This document shows positions 12,744 to 24,959 of a DNA stretch of 64,000 bases, piece after piece. Position numbers and translations under genes: made by a program. Under the pieces are notes generated by a model, which was not told where the DNA came from, searched no databases, and saw only the letters and a program-made list of their open reading frames with translations. Within the stretch, counting starts at the first letter, position 1. The number at the start of each line of letters is the position of its first letter. The stretch covers positions 1,712,144 through 1,776,143 of the forward strand of contig CASBWL010000053.1 of assembly GCA_949130495.1 (NCBI GenBank), written 5' to 3'. Source of the DNA: Sambucus nigra (lineage: Eukaryota > Streptophyta > Magnoliopsida > Dipsacales > Adoxaceae).

Positions 12744-13608
12744 GATAGGTGGCACATTCTTTGACCAAATTGGAATGCCCTTAAGTAAGTTTTAAAGCCA
12801 TTTTTCCTATTCCCCAACTTTGTCAAAATCAATGAATTCAGATTCCATAGTGGATCTTACAATGCATGTCTGCTTCAAGGATATCCAGGACACACCAACA
12901 CCTTTTAAAGTAAATACATATCCACTTGTGAATTTTGAATCATTAGAATCAGATATCCAATTTTCGTCATTTTATCCCTCAAATACAGTTAGTTATCTTT
13001 CGTAGTGCAGTCCATTCTTTGAAGAGTATCTAAGATATCTAAGAACTCTTACTAATTCCTTCTAGTTATTTTTTTCTAGGATTACTCATATATAAAATTA
13101 GCTTACTAATAGAGTATGCTATATTCGATCAAGTGCAATTTTTTAAATACATCAAACTTCCAATTATATGAGAATATTCTAATTGAGATATACCTTCACC
13201 TTTGTTTATTGCAAGGTAAAGAGTTGGGTTTATAGGTGTTCTTACCGGAGTCTGTTCATATTTATTATACTTTTGAATGATTTTCTCAACATAATGATAT
13301 AGAGACAAACTTAGTCCTTCGAAAGTTCTAGAAATCTCAAGTCCAAGTATAACATTTGCTAGGATCATTTGTTTCATTTCAAATCTAGTAGTCAATATTT
13401 GTTTGGTAGCATTAATGATATCATTATTGCTACCAATGACCAGCATATCTTCTACATATAGATATACAATGACATGTCCCATTTGATTATTTTTTACGTA
13501 AACACATTTTTCATATTCATTTATCTTGAAGCCATTTGACTTCATTGCGTTATCAAATTTTTCATGCCATTGTTTAGGTACTTGTTTGAAACCATAAAGC
13601 TATTTGAC
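12744..13608 (-). pseudogene. Ty1/copia reverse transcriptase and RNase H N-terminal half
   Basis: Reading the minus strand from 13608 gives LYGFKQVPKQWHEKFD, then the RT catalytic box YVEDMLVIGSN (about 13436-13470), VRTPIN, GSLMYLKNCT, a stop, then SNIAYSISKL, and RNase H up to [15 protein letters not shown] and the insertion point at 12743. The catalytic box is normally YVDD, and the first catalytic Asp is Glu here. Stops occur near 13128 and at several later points. Upstream RT, integrase and gag are missing: at 13608 the sequence meets the Athila element, and beyond Athila (26773) the flank is not copia. Confidence 0.88.
13581..13608. repeat. 28-bp duplication flanking Athila, left copy
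   Basis: The bases beginning CTTGTTTGAAACC and ending AGCTATTTGAC are repeated identically at 26745-26772, directly outside the two ends of the Athila element. They belong to the copia RT sequence. Confidence 0.9.
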
Positions 13609-16459
13609 TGATAGACGAACTTTGCATATATTTCGTTGTCGTTGCTTGAAAGTCCTCTAATCAAACATCTCAAATACCTGTAAAATATAATAAACTAATG
13701 TGTAGTGGTAAGTGAGTTGTCAATCCACATCAAAGGAGTGAAACGAGAGGAAAACACATGTAATTCAATTTTTTGATTTTTTTTTTTTTTTTGACTTTTT
13801 CTTTTTCTATTTTTTTATACTTTTTCAATATTAAAATAATTTTTTGAGATGAGGTGAAATAATACTAAACTAAATCAAAGATAATCAAACTAAAAGTAAA
13901 ATGTGAAAAATATAAACAAGTTTGTGATAAAAGTGAGTGATATGTAACTAAATGAGAGAATGAATCAAGGGACAATTCTCATAACTAATTTAGCTCGAAC
14001 TATTCTAATTTGATTGAATTCAAAAATATTTAATTAATTCAAAAGGTAATTCTCACTACACAAATGAACTAATTGAATATTCTTTTTGAAAAGTAATTTT
14101 AATTCCCACAAATAATACTAAAAATATAATTTAAATTAATTACATGAATCACCTGCTAGGATAGACTCACCCATCTAATTTCAATTTAGACACGATGAAC
14201 AAAATTAGGTGAAAACTATATCAATATTTTTATCAATTTGATAAGCATATCTCTATTTTGAATCAAACGATAAAAATATCAACAGAATTTTCGATCCTCT
14301 CTAAAGGATTATTTTTCATTTCTCAATGAAAAATAAAAGTGGGAATTAATTTCACTAATCAAAGTAATTCAAAAAAATTAAAATTACTAAACTAAACTAA
14401 TTGGATTCATAGGGGCTTCAATTTATCCCTTGAATGGGAGTTTCACATTCCATAATCACCATCCAATCAACAAAAAAATTAAAGCAAATTGAAAGAATAA
14501 GGTGAGATTTAGAGGGAAGACAATCAAACCCAAATGAAGAGAATATCATATGATCTTCAATTAATGCCAATATTCCTCTCAATCAATTACAATCACACCA
14601 AAAATTGAAATGAATTTGTTGGATGTATATAAATCTCTCTCTACAAATTTCTCTCTCTCTCTCTCAAGTTTTCACTAAAAGTTCCTTCTAAAATCTCTAG
14701 CCTCTTCAAAAATGCTCTTCATCTGCTTTAAATAGTGTGGCTATGGAGCAAGGGGCAATTTGGGTAAGGATAAAATGTGGGAGATCATGGGGTGTGTGCA
14801 GATGAGGTTTGAGAGGTGTTAGGATAAGTTGGGGTTAAAATGGGGAAATGCACAAATGTGCATGGATTGTGTGAGGTCATGTGAATGAGGGGTGAGGGAA
14901 TAAAAATCAGATTTGGTAAGAGGGGTAAATTTGGAATTGGGTTAAATGGTAGTTGGGGGTAAAGTGGGTATATGGGGTCAAAGGTACTAAACATGTGGGG
15001 CTTATGTATTCGTTTTGGCTTTTGGTTTCAACAGGTAAGGGAAAATCGTGGGTGGCTTAGAAATGGGTAATGGGTCTTCAATGGAAACGGGTATAGCAGT
15101 AGGGTCCGATTAGGTTTGGCATGGGAGGTATAAGGTTGGATTGTGGGTTCGGGTAGGATGTTGAGGCAAGTGGATCGCGGGTGAGTTGACAATGGTAGTG
15201 GGTTAGTTTTCGGTTAGTAGGGGTAAAAGAGGGTCGGTTGATTTCTAGTTTTGTTGGTTATTATAGTGTTGGGTATGGGTCAGCTCACCGGGGCTTGGGA
15301 TGGAGGTCGAGTTGGGTTAATGCTAGAAGAGGGGGGTTTGGGAAATGGGTACCAGAGGTGGGGAAGGCACGGGTTGGCTCTGGGTATCGATATGGGTTTG
15401 GGCAGAGGTATAGGGTCTGGTATCACCGGCGGGTTCAAGCTAGTGGGCGAGGGTTGGATTCGGGTCAAGCCACCACCTGCTGGTGGTGGCGGGTTAGGAC
15501 AAAGGTAGGCGGGTATGGAGATTCAGGTTGAAAAAGGGCGTACCCGGGTTGAACTCAAGTGGGTTGTCGGGTTCAACTCGGGTTTACAGTGGTGAAGTGG
15601 GTGAGATGGTCTAAGTTGGTGAATGGGGAAGGTGATAAGAGGTGGTTCGGTTATGGTGGAAAGAGGAGAGAGAGTGTTATGAGGTTGAAGATGGAGTAGG
15701 GGTTTTAGGATGTGGGAGATTGTAGGATAGAAAGGTGTGGTTGAGTGAGGGGTTTAGTAAGGTGTATGTGAGTGTAGAAGGATAGTATGTGTGTTTAATT
15801 TGTACCCTAAAAATAAAATTACTTAACTAAAAAAAAAAAACCAACTAACTAAAAATAAATTTTATTAAATCAACTAAAAAATAAAATCCTTATCTAAAAA
15901 AAACTAAAATAATAAAACAAAAGAAATAAAAACTGAAAATCTAATAAAAATGAAAACTAAAGTCCTAAAAAAATATAAAATCGAATAACTAAAAATAAAC
16001 TCCTAAAAATTAATCCTAATAAAATAAAATACCATAAAGACTTAAAATTAAAACCTAATAAAAATAAAAATAAAAATACACTAAAAAATAAAAATAAAAA
16101 TACACTAAAAAAGAAATAGAAAAATAAAAAAAATAAAAAATAAAACCTAGAAAGTTCTAAATAAATCCTAAAAATAAAAACGACCCAAACTAAAAATCTA
16201 AAAAAATTAAAAAGGGATAAACTATGCACACACGAGCTTCGGGGTAGGTTTAGGGATTGGTTTAGGCTCGGGTAAGGTTACGGGATAGGGTATTAGCTCC
16301 ATTCTTGTTGCAATTTGCCTTGGAATAACACTTTTGACACCACAACTGCAACCAAACCTGCACATTCATTTTTTACACGCTTAAATCCAAATTGTCGAGA
16401 ATTTGCAACTGAAAATGGTCCATTCGAGATATAAAATGTATACTTTTGGGTGATTATCA
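13609..16459 (-). repeat. Athila 3' LTR
   Basis: It starts TGATAGACGAAC and ends TGATTATCA in plus-strand reading. It matches 23883-26744 throughout, including the CT tract (14640s / 24930s), the G-rich block (14.75-15.78 kb / 25.0-26.1 kb) and the A-rich block (15.79-16.23 kb / 26.1-26.5 kb). Open frames inside the G-rich block (such as 15238-15531) are compositional artefacts. Confidence 0.88.
14750..16235. repeat. Strand-asymmetric blocks of the Athila LTR
   Basis: On the plus strand, 14750-15780 is G/T-rich with few C (repeated GGGTTnGGG-like runs), and 15790-16235 is A-rich with recurring CTAAAAATAAAA. Read in the element's own direction these are T-rich then C-rich tracts. The same order recurs in the other LTR. 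Confidence 0.8.
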
Positions 16460-16473
16460 CACCACCCCCAAAT
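16460..16473 (-). other. Athila polypurine tract
   Basis: On the minus strand TTTGGGGGTGG lies immediately before the 3' LTR start TGTGATAATC or TGATAATC. Confidence 0.65.
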
Positions 16474-18559
16474 AAAGCGTTGCTAGTCCTCGTGCAATAA
16501 GATAGAGAGAAAGAGAAAGATAAGAAATTAAAAGTTGACCACTTTCGCTGGCACTTGCGATTGCACTTAGCATGTGCAACAAGCCTTTAAACCTATAAGT
16601 TGCCATACAGGACGAGTTGTGTCTCGTGAGGGTTTGCAGAGAATATACCCGCAAAATTCTTTATTTAAAAAGATTTATTGAAAGACAATCAATCTGTTAT
16701 TGGACATAGAATAATCACACAATCCATCATAAGAGAAATAATTTGAGAAATACAAGCTAGAAGCGTGTAAAACTATTTAGCTAAGTAAATACTAAAGGAA
16801 CATCCTTCCTAGAACTCAACGTGTGTAGTGTGAATCAGTGAAAATGGGTCGAGTATCACAAGAGTAATTCCTAGATTTCCTTTTCGGAATCAACGCTTCA
16901 ACTTCAAAATCTCACTGGATATATCTCACTCAAACAAACTCTCGAGATATGGGTGAGTGTATCGCTCTTGTGTGTGAGGAGGTGAATAAATGTAATCAAG
17001 TCCAAACGTCTCACACATACATAAGAAAGAACATACATTAAGAAAGAATATGATCTCGTGAAAGAAATTTTAATCACTATAGTGAGAACCGTCGAGTTAT
17101 TCATCACGTTGACTATCATTTAACCGAACACCCAGGGGAAATAATGATGTTTATAGGTGATTGGAAAATGAATTGGGATGAGAATGATAAGATATGTGGT
17201 GAGATCAGGTAGGATATGATGGTGATATGATGGATATGCGAGAAGAGTGTATGATACTTTGAGCTCAAATGTCTTTATTAAATAAAAACTAACTACTAAC
17301 TACGCCTCCTTTTTTTTCGATTTTTCTTTTTTTTTCTTTTTCTATTTTATTTTTCTTTTAATTTTCTCTTTTTCTCTCTTTCTTTATACTCTTAATCACT
17401 GAAGACATTTTACAATTGGGAACACTCTTTTTTCTCAAAATGATAGATGATATATGAAATGAGTGGGGAATGTATATGGATGGTGAGGGGAATATATATG
17501 AAATATGGGAAAGTAATGGGTGAAGTAAATGGGTGAAAAGCTAGTGATCGGGACAAATTTCAAGACACATGTTTCTTACAACTCGAAAGTGATGTCATTC
17601 TCAGTGATCAAGACAAAATTTTAATGAGAGTAATGAGATCATACAACGATTAAGCGCGGACTTAAAGAAAGTTGAATCAACTTGTGACTCGGAGATTGCG
17701 TAAAACTCTCTGAAAGGTTAAAAGGCACGAATCTCACAATCTAAAGTCTCCACTAGTGATCCTTATGGTTCTCTTCATAATTGCAATACTCCTCAACTCT
17801 AACTGTAATGACATGATAATTGCGCAAATTTTTATTGAGTCTATAAATTCATGGTGCAAAATGCCTTCTTATGTATTAAATAATCTATTTATAAAAAGAA
17901 TAAATCCTTTAGCTTGATTCCTAGACTTTAAAAGATGGATGATAGAAAATTCACACCAATGAATGAGATGAAAGAAAGTGCATGAAATTTTTAAAATCAG
18001 ATTTAAAAATCAAAAAAATTCAAAAGAGGTACAATTTTGATAAAATTCTCCACCCCCAAACAAAAAGGAACATCATCCTCGATGTTAAGTGAAATAATTT
18101 TTAAAATTGAGAACATAAGGTAGGAAAGATGCTACAAGAATCAACCGCTAATGAAGTAGACTGATGAAGCCAAGAATAAACCTGAAGAAGTGATATTATG
18201 ATAAAATTGTACAAGTCTATAAACATTGATAAGGCATTGGGTGATGTAAAACAACACCCTCAAACAGGATGAGACTAGTACAAGAAATAACGGGCTAAAC
18301 AGTAAGTTTAATGTCTTCAGCTTGACCGATCGGAACTCACCCAAAAAGAAATCATAAGTTAGGAGAGAACGGGGTGACATAAAATTCAGGGGATGAGAAT
18401 CACCCCCAAACAAGACCGAACAATCAGTCTTCATAAATGGGGTCAACAGGGTCAATTTCTTTTATATGAGTGGAGTCTAGCTCTAAGAAAGGCAAGCATT
18501 GACCATTGACCTGAAAGAGGCTACCATCCTTGGGATTTTCATGGTAATGGCACCATAAG
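16474..18559 (-). other. Athila 3' untranslated region
   Basis: About 2.1 kb between the integrase and the polypurine tract. Many Athila elements carry an env-like ORF here; no such protein, signal peptide or membrane segment could be recognised. A T/C-rich tract at about 17308-17395 is the only obvious compositional feature. Confidence 0.6.
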
Positions 18560-19650
18560 GAGTGACTGACTAAACAATGAAGGGTCCAGACCACCTGGTT
18601 TTCAATTTCTTGGGAAAGATATTCAACCGAGAATTATACAAAAAAACTTTTTGACCAGGGTGGAATTCTTTGCACATGATGCTTTGGTCAAGGATCCACT
18701 TCATATTGTCCTTATACTTCTTGGACAAATCATAGGCATCATTTATGATTTCCTCAAATTCATTGAGTTGCAGCTTCCAGTGGACTTTTGCCTCATCAAT
18801 ATCAAAATTAAGGGCTTTGATAGCCCAATATGCATGATGTTCAAGCTCGATAGGAAGGTGGCAAGGCTTGCCGAAGACCAATCGATAAGGAGACATGCCA
18901 ATCGAAGTTTTGTAAGCAGTACGGTATGACCATAATGCATCGTTCAAGTGTAAGGACCAATATTTCCTATTAGGATTGACGGTTGTTTCAAGAATTTGCT
19001 TGATCTTGCGGTTGGAAACCTCAACTTGACCACTAGTCTATGGGTGGTAAGAGAGACCATGCTTGTTCGTAACACCATACTTTTTGACAAGGTGTTCAAA
19101 GGCTCGATTACAAAAATGTTTACCCCCATCACTAATGATAACTTTGGGTGTTCCAAAGAAATTAGACCACAACTCGATGGTCATTGGTGTGGCAAGCAAT
19201 TTCTTCAATCCATTTGGAAACATAGTCAACAACAGCTGGAATATACTAAAAACCATGAGAGGAGGGAAATGGTCCCATGAAATCGATACCCTACCCATCA
19301 AAATTTTTACAATAAGGATGGGTGTGAGAGGCATCATATGACGACGAGAGAGACGCCCAGAGTGTTGGCAATTGGAACAAGCTTGGAATTATTGATGGGC
19401 AGCGTGAAAAAGGGTAGGCCAATATAAACCAATCTGCAAAATTTTTGCAGCAGTTTTCTTGGAGCCAAAGTGGCCTCCCCAAGCACTATTATGGCAAAAG
19501 GACAGAATACTGAGTTGTTCACACTCAGGAACACATCGACGAATGACTTGATCGGGGCAATACTTGTAAAGAAATGGGTTATCCCAAGAGTAAAACTTCA
19601 CATTCCCCATGAATTTGGAGCGATCCTGTTTCAACCAATGATTGGGAAGT
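18560..19650 (-). pseudogene. Athila integrase
   Basis: The integrase joins element cDNA to the chromosome. In minus-strand order: a zinc-binding region with HNSAWGGHFG (about 19480-19510), an IDFMGPFPP block near 19280, VIISDGGKHFCN (second catalytic Asp) near 19130, KHGLSYHP followed by a stop where [10 protein letters not shown] should be continuous (near 19037), then [13 protein letters not shown] and [17 protein letters not shown] down to WSGPFIV at 18570. At least one frameshift separates the first Asp from the second, near 19200-19290. Inactive. Confidence 0.85.
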
Positions 19651-19712
19651 TGATTGGTAGCAAGGAAGTTGACAATATCAGCATACCAAGGAGATATGGA
19701 GATGGAAAAAAG

Positions 19713-20150
19713 TTATTCATCGAGAAATGACTCAGAAATGGGAACATGATCACAAGCAGACATGACAGTAATGCGAGAGAGATGGTCAGCAACAACATTT
19801 TCACAACCTTTCTTATTGCAAATTTTAAGGTTAAAATCTTGGAGTAAGAGAATCCACCGTATCAATCGTGGTTTGGAATCCTTCTTACGAAAAAGGTGCT
19901 TAAGGGTAGTATGGTCAGTATATACGATGATAGGAGAACCGCTGAAATATGAGCAAAATTTATCAAGAGCAAACATTACCGGTAACAACTCATTTTCGGT
20001 GGTCGTGTAATGAAGTTGAGCATCATGCAGTGTTTTGCTTACATAATAGATGACATATGGGCGATTGTCAACTCACTGGCCAAACACAACACCAAGTAAA
20101 AAATCAGATGCGTCACACATGAGCTCAAATAGGAGAGACTAATTGGGAGG
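19713..20150 (-). pseudogene. Athila RNase H
   Basis: The minus strand reads [47 protein letters not shown] and [10 protein letters not shown], the diagnostic C-terminal half of Athila RNase H. The core is open at 19713-19988, with a frame change before the RT region. The TDH aspartate is kept. Confidence 0.85.
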
Positions 20151-21060
20151 TTACATGATAGAAGCGGAAGTGAGCTCGACTTTGAGGCTCTCAAAGGCTG
20201 TGACACATGCTTCATCAAAGAAAAATGGGACATCTTTGGATAAAAGGGTTATTAAAGGTGTAGCAATTTTTGAAAAGTCCTTAATTAAGTGCCAGTAGAT
20301 GCCCGCATGTCCTAAGAAGGAACGAATGTCCTTAACAGACTTAGGAATGGGAAGTGTGGAAATCAAGTCAACCTTAGCTTTATCCACCTCAATACCGGAG
20401 CTTGAGACAACATAACCTAAAATAATGCCTTTTTTAACCATGAAATGGAATTTTTCCCAATTGAGGGCCAATTTCTTTTCTTGACAACGCTGAAGGACCA
20501 TAGTGAGGTGAGACAGGTATTGCTCAAAGGAGGAACCAAACACAGAAAAATCTTCCATAAAGACTTCTAGAAAACGCTCTGCCATGTCATTGAAAATACT
20601 AGTCACACGCCTTTGAAATGTCACAGCTGCATTGCAAAGGCCAAAAGGCATGCGAGAGTACGCAAAGTTGCTAAAGGGACAAGTAAAGGTAGTTTTCTCT
20701 TGGTCTTCGGGGGCAATGGGCATTTGGTTATATCTTAAATAGCCATCAAGGAAGAAATAGTAAACATAGCTGGCTAAGCGTTCAAGCATCTGATCAATGT
20801 ATGGGAGAGGGAAGTGGTCTTTTTGAGTGATGGCATTAATCTTTCTATAATCAATACAAACATGCCATCCGGTTTGTATACGCGTGGGAACAAGCTCATC
20901 GTCACTATTTTTGACAACGGTGACTCCAGACTTTTTAGGCACCACATGAATGGGAGTGACCCGTTAGCTATTCGAGATGGGATATATGATACCAGCATCA
21001 AGAAATTTTAAAATTTTAGTTCTCACAACCTCTTTCATTACTGTATTGAGTCAGTGTTGT
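20151..21060 (-). pseudogene. Athila reverse transcriptase
   Basis: Open from 20945 to 20151 on the minus strand: VPKKSGVTVVKN, TGWHVCIDYRKIN, KDHFPLPYIDQMLERLA, PFGLCNAAVTFQR, the catalytic box VFMEDFSVFG (about 20545-20575), and RSFLGHAGIYWHLIKDFSK. The box is normally FMDDF; the first catalytic Asp has become Glu, which should abolish polymerase activity. Upstream sequence (20945-21060) continues the family with stops. Confidence 0.9.
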
Positions 21061-21231
21061 GGCTCACGAGAAGTCTTGGTATTTTTCTCCAAGTGAATGC
21101 TATGGATACATACATTGGGGGTTCATACCTTGAATGTATGAAATGGTCCACCCTAAAGCGGTGTTATATTGAGTGAGAGTGTGGACCAATTGATCTTTTT
21201 GATCCGGGTTCAAGTCGGAAGCAATAATGAC

Positions 21232-21684
21232 TCAGTGATGTTGATTTAGGCCTAAGAAAACATATTTCAACTCAGCAGGTAATGGCTTAAGATCCAAACT
21301 AGGTGGCGATTTGGGAGAAGCATCGGACTCAGACGGAGAAACAGAGTTCGAGGAAATATAGGGGCATGGGTTGACTGGCTCATCTATAGAAAGAAGAGTA
21401 TCGACAAGGAGAGGCTCAAATGGAGTAGCCCAAGTGGAATTGTCCATCAGAGTTATAGAATCTGATAAGGCATTTACCTCGAAGCTGGAGGAATTAATAT
21501 CAAAGTCGGACCCAAAATAAGCCAAATATTGGTGGATAGGATCTTTTGGGTAGGTGTGATCCAACATCTCTTGGACTAAGGAGTCAATCATATATACCTT
21601 ATCAGTAGAATCAATGTCGGCCTTTTGTCGCATGAGGTGGAAAATATTGACTTCGACGGTCATGTTGGCAAAAGAAAGATTCAT
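21232..21684 (-). pseudogene. Athila PR-RT linker region
   Basis: The minus strand begins MNLSFANMTVEVNIFHL, which follows the protease in Athila polyproteins, and ends LPAELKYVFLGLNQHH just before the RT. It is in a different frame from the protease that precedes it, so a frameshift or stop lies at about 21681. The middle is acidic and Ser/Pro-rich, which is normal for this spacer. Confidence 0.8.
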
Positions 21685-22496
21685 TGACCCATGGTTAGGG
21701 AAGGAGCATGAGTGTCTAAGATGATGAAATCCATAGGGAAGTAAAAGTCAGACACTTTCACCAAAATATCTTCAACTATTCCTTTAGGCACTTTCACAGA
21801 ACGGTCTGCAAGTTGAAGAGTAACCTGTGTAGGTTTTAAGTTTTGTAGACCTAACTCGAAGTAGAGGGAGTAAGGTAGAAAATTAACACTAGATCCAAGA
21901 TCAAGCAAAGCCCGAGTAGTGAACTTATCTCCTAACATGTAAGAGACAGCGGGACGACCAGGATCTCTATACTTCACAATACCATTCACATGGATGAGGG
22001 ACATGGCTTGCTCAGTGACAAAGGCATTACGAGGCACATTTGTCCGTCGCTTGACAGTGCACAAGTCCTTGAAGAATTTTGCATAGAAAGGAACTTGTTG
22101 AATCGCGGTGAGGAATGGAATGTTTATGTGAACATTCTGAAAAACTTTCTTGATCTCATCAAACTGTTGAGATTTCTTGGTCGGAGCCAACCAATAAGGG
22201 AATGGTGGTTTGGGCACATAGACAGAGGTGGACTTATGAGGCATAGACGCATTCTTTTCAGTGAGAAATTTTCGCAAGTGAGTGTAGGGAGACTCACGTT
22301 CAAGGCTATAGAAATTGGGAAACATGGAAATGGTCGTCGGGCAAATTTTGAATTGGTCCGTAGGGGTGGATGGAAGAACGATGCATGATGGTGGGATTGC
22401 CATTATCGGGGCAAAATAGTCCCGTAAGGCACGCTCTTCAGCCATGGTAGGTGGATGAATGGATGGAGTAGAGATGTCGACTCGAGGACAACTCAA
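21681..22496 (-). pseudogene. Athila gag (truncated) and protease
   Basis: The N-terminal part has the Athila gag start (ERALRDYFAP, then FKICPTTISMF). After about 90 residues it passes directly into the gag-protease linker (YVPKPPFPYWLAPTKK) and then the protease (ALLDLGSSVNFLPYSLY, LQLADRSVKVPKGIVEDILV). Several hundred residues of capsid and nucleocapsid expected for Athila gag are absent, with no zinc knuckle visible. The protease motif DLGA reads DLGS. Probably an internal deletion. Confidence 0.82.
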
Positions 22497-23867
22497 AGTG
22501 ACTGGTGGGATGGAAGAAGCAAGGGGAACATGTGGTTCTCCTAATGTGGAAGAGACGGGAGAAAGACTACGAGAACGAATTAATCGATTATTAACTCATT
22601 GCCACATGGGCAGGCAAAATGAAAGAAAATATTTTTGGATTTTTTTTAGAAAAATAAAGGAGGAAAATATTTTTGGATATTTTTAGAAAAATAAAGGAGA
22701 AAAATATTTTTGGATTTTTTGGAAAAATAACGGGGGAAAATATTTTGGGATTTTTTTTATAAAAATAAAGGAAAATGTTTTTGTATTTTTGGAAGAAAAC
22801 GGTGGGGAAAGATATGGACTCACAAGTGGGATGAAATCACTAAAATTGACTATCGAAAAAAATGAATTGGGCACACACAAGTTAAGAAAAATATCCTAAC
22901 TAGCACATAGCCAATTTTTATCTTTGAAAATAAGTGAAAGGGGTAGCCGAATTTTAATGATATCTGCGAGCGATAAAAATGATGAAATTTATATGAGTGA
23001 TCACCTTTGAAAAAGGTGTGTTCCTACTTTAATCACAAGATGACAAGAAGCTTGCCACAGAGATTCGCCATAAATCTACTACGATGAAACGGTCGTCCAG
23101 TACAATGCTAGGACAGTACAAACCCATTTTACTGGATGGCCGCACTTAAAACTCAGTTTTCCTGTACACTTTTGTGCCACAAAGCGAACCATTAGAGGGT
23201 TTACCAGGTAGAGAGGACTCTACGGGTTATCCTACAAGTCAAATTGATCAAAAAGGGGCCTACGAACACCGTATCCTATGGGGATATCTAGTTGATTGAT
23301 TTTAAATTTAGTGATGGCTAAGGTAGCACACAAAGGATAAGTGAGTGAGTCGGGTGATGAAATCCCTTCTCGTGAGTGACCGAGCATAGGTATTAGTTAA
23401 TTAATTCATCACACCATGTGAAAGTAAATGCAAGAATAAAAATCACACAAGAGCAAGTAAGCACACACAAGATATGAACTCACTAACCGGAGAGGCGCAA
23501 GGGTTCAAGAGATGTACCTCTCACGGTTTTTACGCCATGGGGTGCTGAAATGTTGAATCGCTCGGGGGGAGATTACACCTATCTCAGTCGGCCTCGGGAG
23601 TCCTACCGACCCAAGGTAGAGAGGCTTTTTTTCCTCTCCTTTAGACGCCCTCTCTCTACCTGGTCCGATTTCCCCATCACGATTGTCTTCTTTTTATTAC
23701 AAATTTAAAAGAAAAATAAATGGTGTCTCTATGCACCGCAATACACGCAAAATAAGAGAATCCTAATACAAGCCTTCTAAAAAAATGATACTAAAAAGAA
23801 ATAAAATTCGAAAAATAAATGAACTACAAGATGAAATCCTCTCCAAGTGCTTGACGCTCCCAAGAAT
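22497..23867 (-). other. Athila 5' leader
   Basis: No coding homology. It contains the tandem AT-rich repeat at 22610-22800. The minus strand leads from the primer site to the gag start. Confidence 0.6.
22610..22800. repeat. Tandem ~50-bp AT-rich repeat in the Athila leader
   Basis: Four to five degenerate copies of AAAATATTTTTGGATTTTTT followed by AAAAATAAAGGAG. No function is evident. Confidence 0.75.
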
Positions 23868-23880
23868 GGCAACTGCGCCA
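23868..23880 (-). other. Athila primer binding site (tRNA-Asp type)
   Basis: On the minus strand TGGCGCAGTTGCC starts two bases after the 5' LTR end. It matches the TGGCGCCGTTGCC site typical of Athila (3' end of tRNA-Asp) except for one base. Confidence 0.85.
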
Positions 23881-23882
23881 TT

Positions 23883-24927
23883 TGATAGACGAACTTTTCA
23901 TATATTTCATTATCGTTGCTTGAAAGTCCTCTAATCAAAATTCTCAAATACCTACAAAATATAATAAATTAAAGTGTAGTGGTAAGTGAGGTGTCAATCC
24001 ACTTCAAAGGAGTGAAACGAGAGGAAAACACATGTAATTGAATTTTTTGATTCATGTTCCTTTTGGACTTTTACTTTTTCTATTTTTTGTTTACTTTTTC
24101 AATATTAAAATAATTTCTTGAGATGATGTGAAATAAGACTAAACTAAATCAAAGATAATCAAACTAAAAGTAAAATGTGAAAAATATAAACAAGTGTGTG
24201 ATAAATGTGAGTGATATGTAACTAAATGAGAGAATAATCAAGGGATATATGTCCACTCCCAATTTTCACAACTAATTAAACATGAACTATTCTAATTTGA
24301 TTGAATTCCAAAATATTTAATTAATTCAAAGGGTAATTCTAACTACACAAATGAACTAATTCAATATTCTTTTAGAAAAGTAATTTTGATTCCCGCAAAT
24401 ACTACTAAAAATATAATTTAAATTAATTACATGAATCACCCACTAGGATAGACTCACCCAACGAATTTCAATTTAGACATGATGAGCAAAATTAGGTTAA
24501 AACTATAACAATGTTTTTATCAATTTGATAAGCATATAGATATTTTGAATCAAATGATAAAAAATATCAACACAACTTTCAATCCTCTATCAATGATTAT
24601 TTTTCATTTCTCAATGAAAAATAAAAGTGAGAATTAATTTCACTAATCAAAGGAATTCAACAAAATTAAAACTAACAAAATAATCTAATTGGATTCATGG
24701 GAGCTTCAATTTATTCCTTGAATGGGAGTTTAGCCTTCCATAATCATCATCCAATCAACAAAAAAATTAAAGCAAATTAAAGGCATAAGGTGAGATTTAG
24801 AGGGAAGACAATCAAACCCAAAATGAAGAGAATATCATATGATCTTCAATTAATGCCAATATTCCTCTGAAGCAATTACAATCACAATCACACCAAAAAT
24901 TGAAATGAATTTGTTGGATGTATATAA

Positions 24928-24959
<32 letters not shown>

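Noticed and set aside
15238..15531. Gly/Arg/Trp-rich frames in the Athila LTR, also at 25583-25771
   Set aside because: They lie in a G-rich, strand-skewed LTR block; the two LTR copies do not keep the same frame.
15957..16229. Phe/Leu-rich minus-strand frame
   Set aside because: It arises from the A-rich TAAAAATAAAA block of the LTR.
16474..18559. Env-like gene expected downstream of Athila integrase
   Set aside because: No signal peptide, membrane anchor or conserved block could be found in any minus-strand frame.
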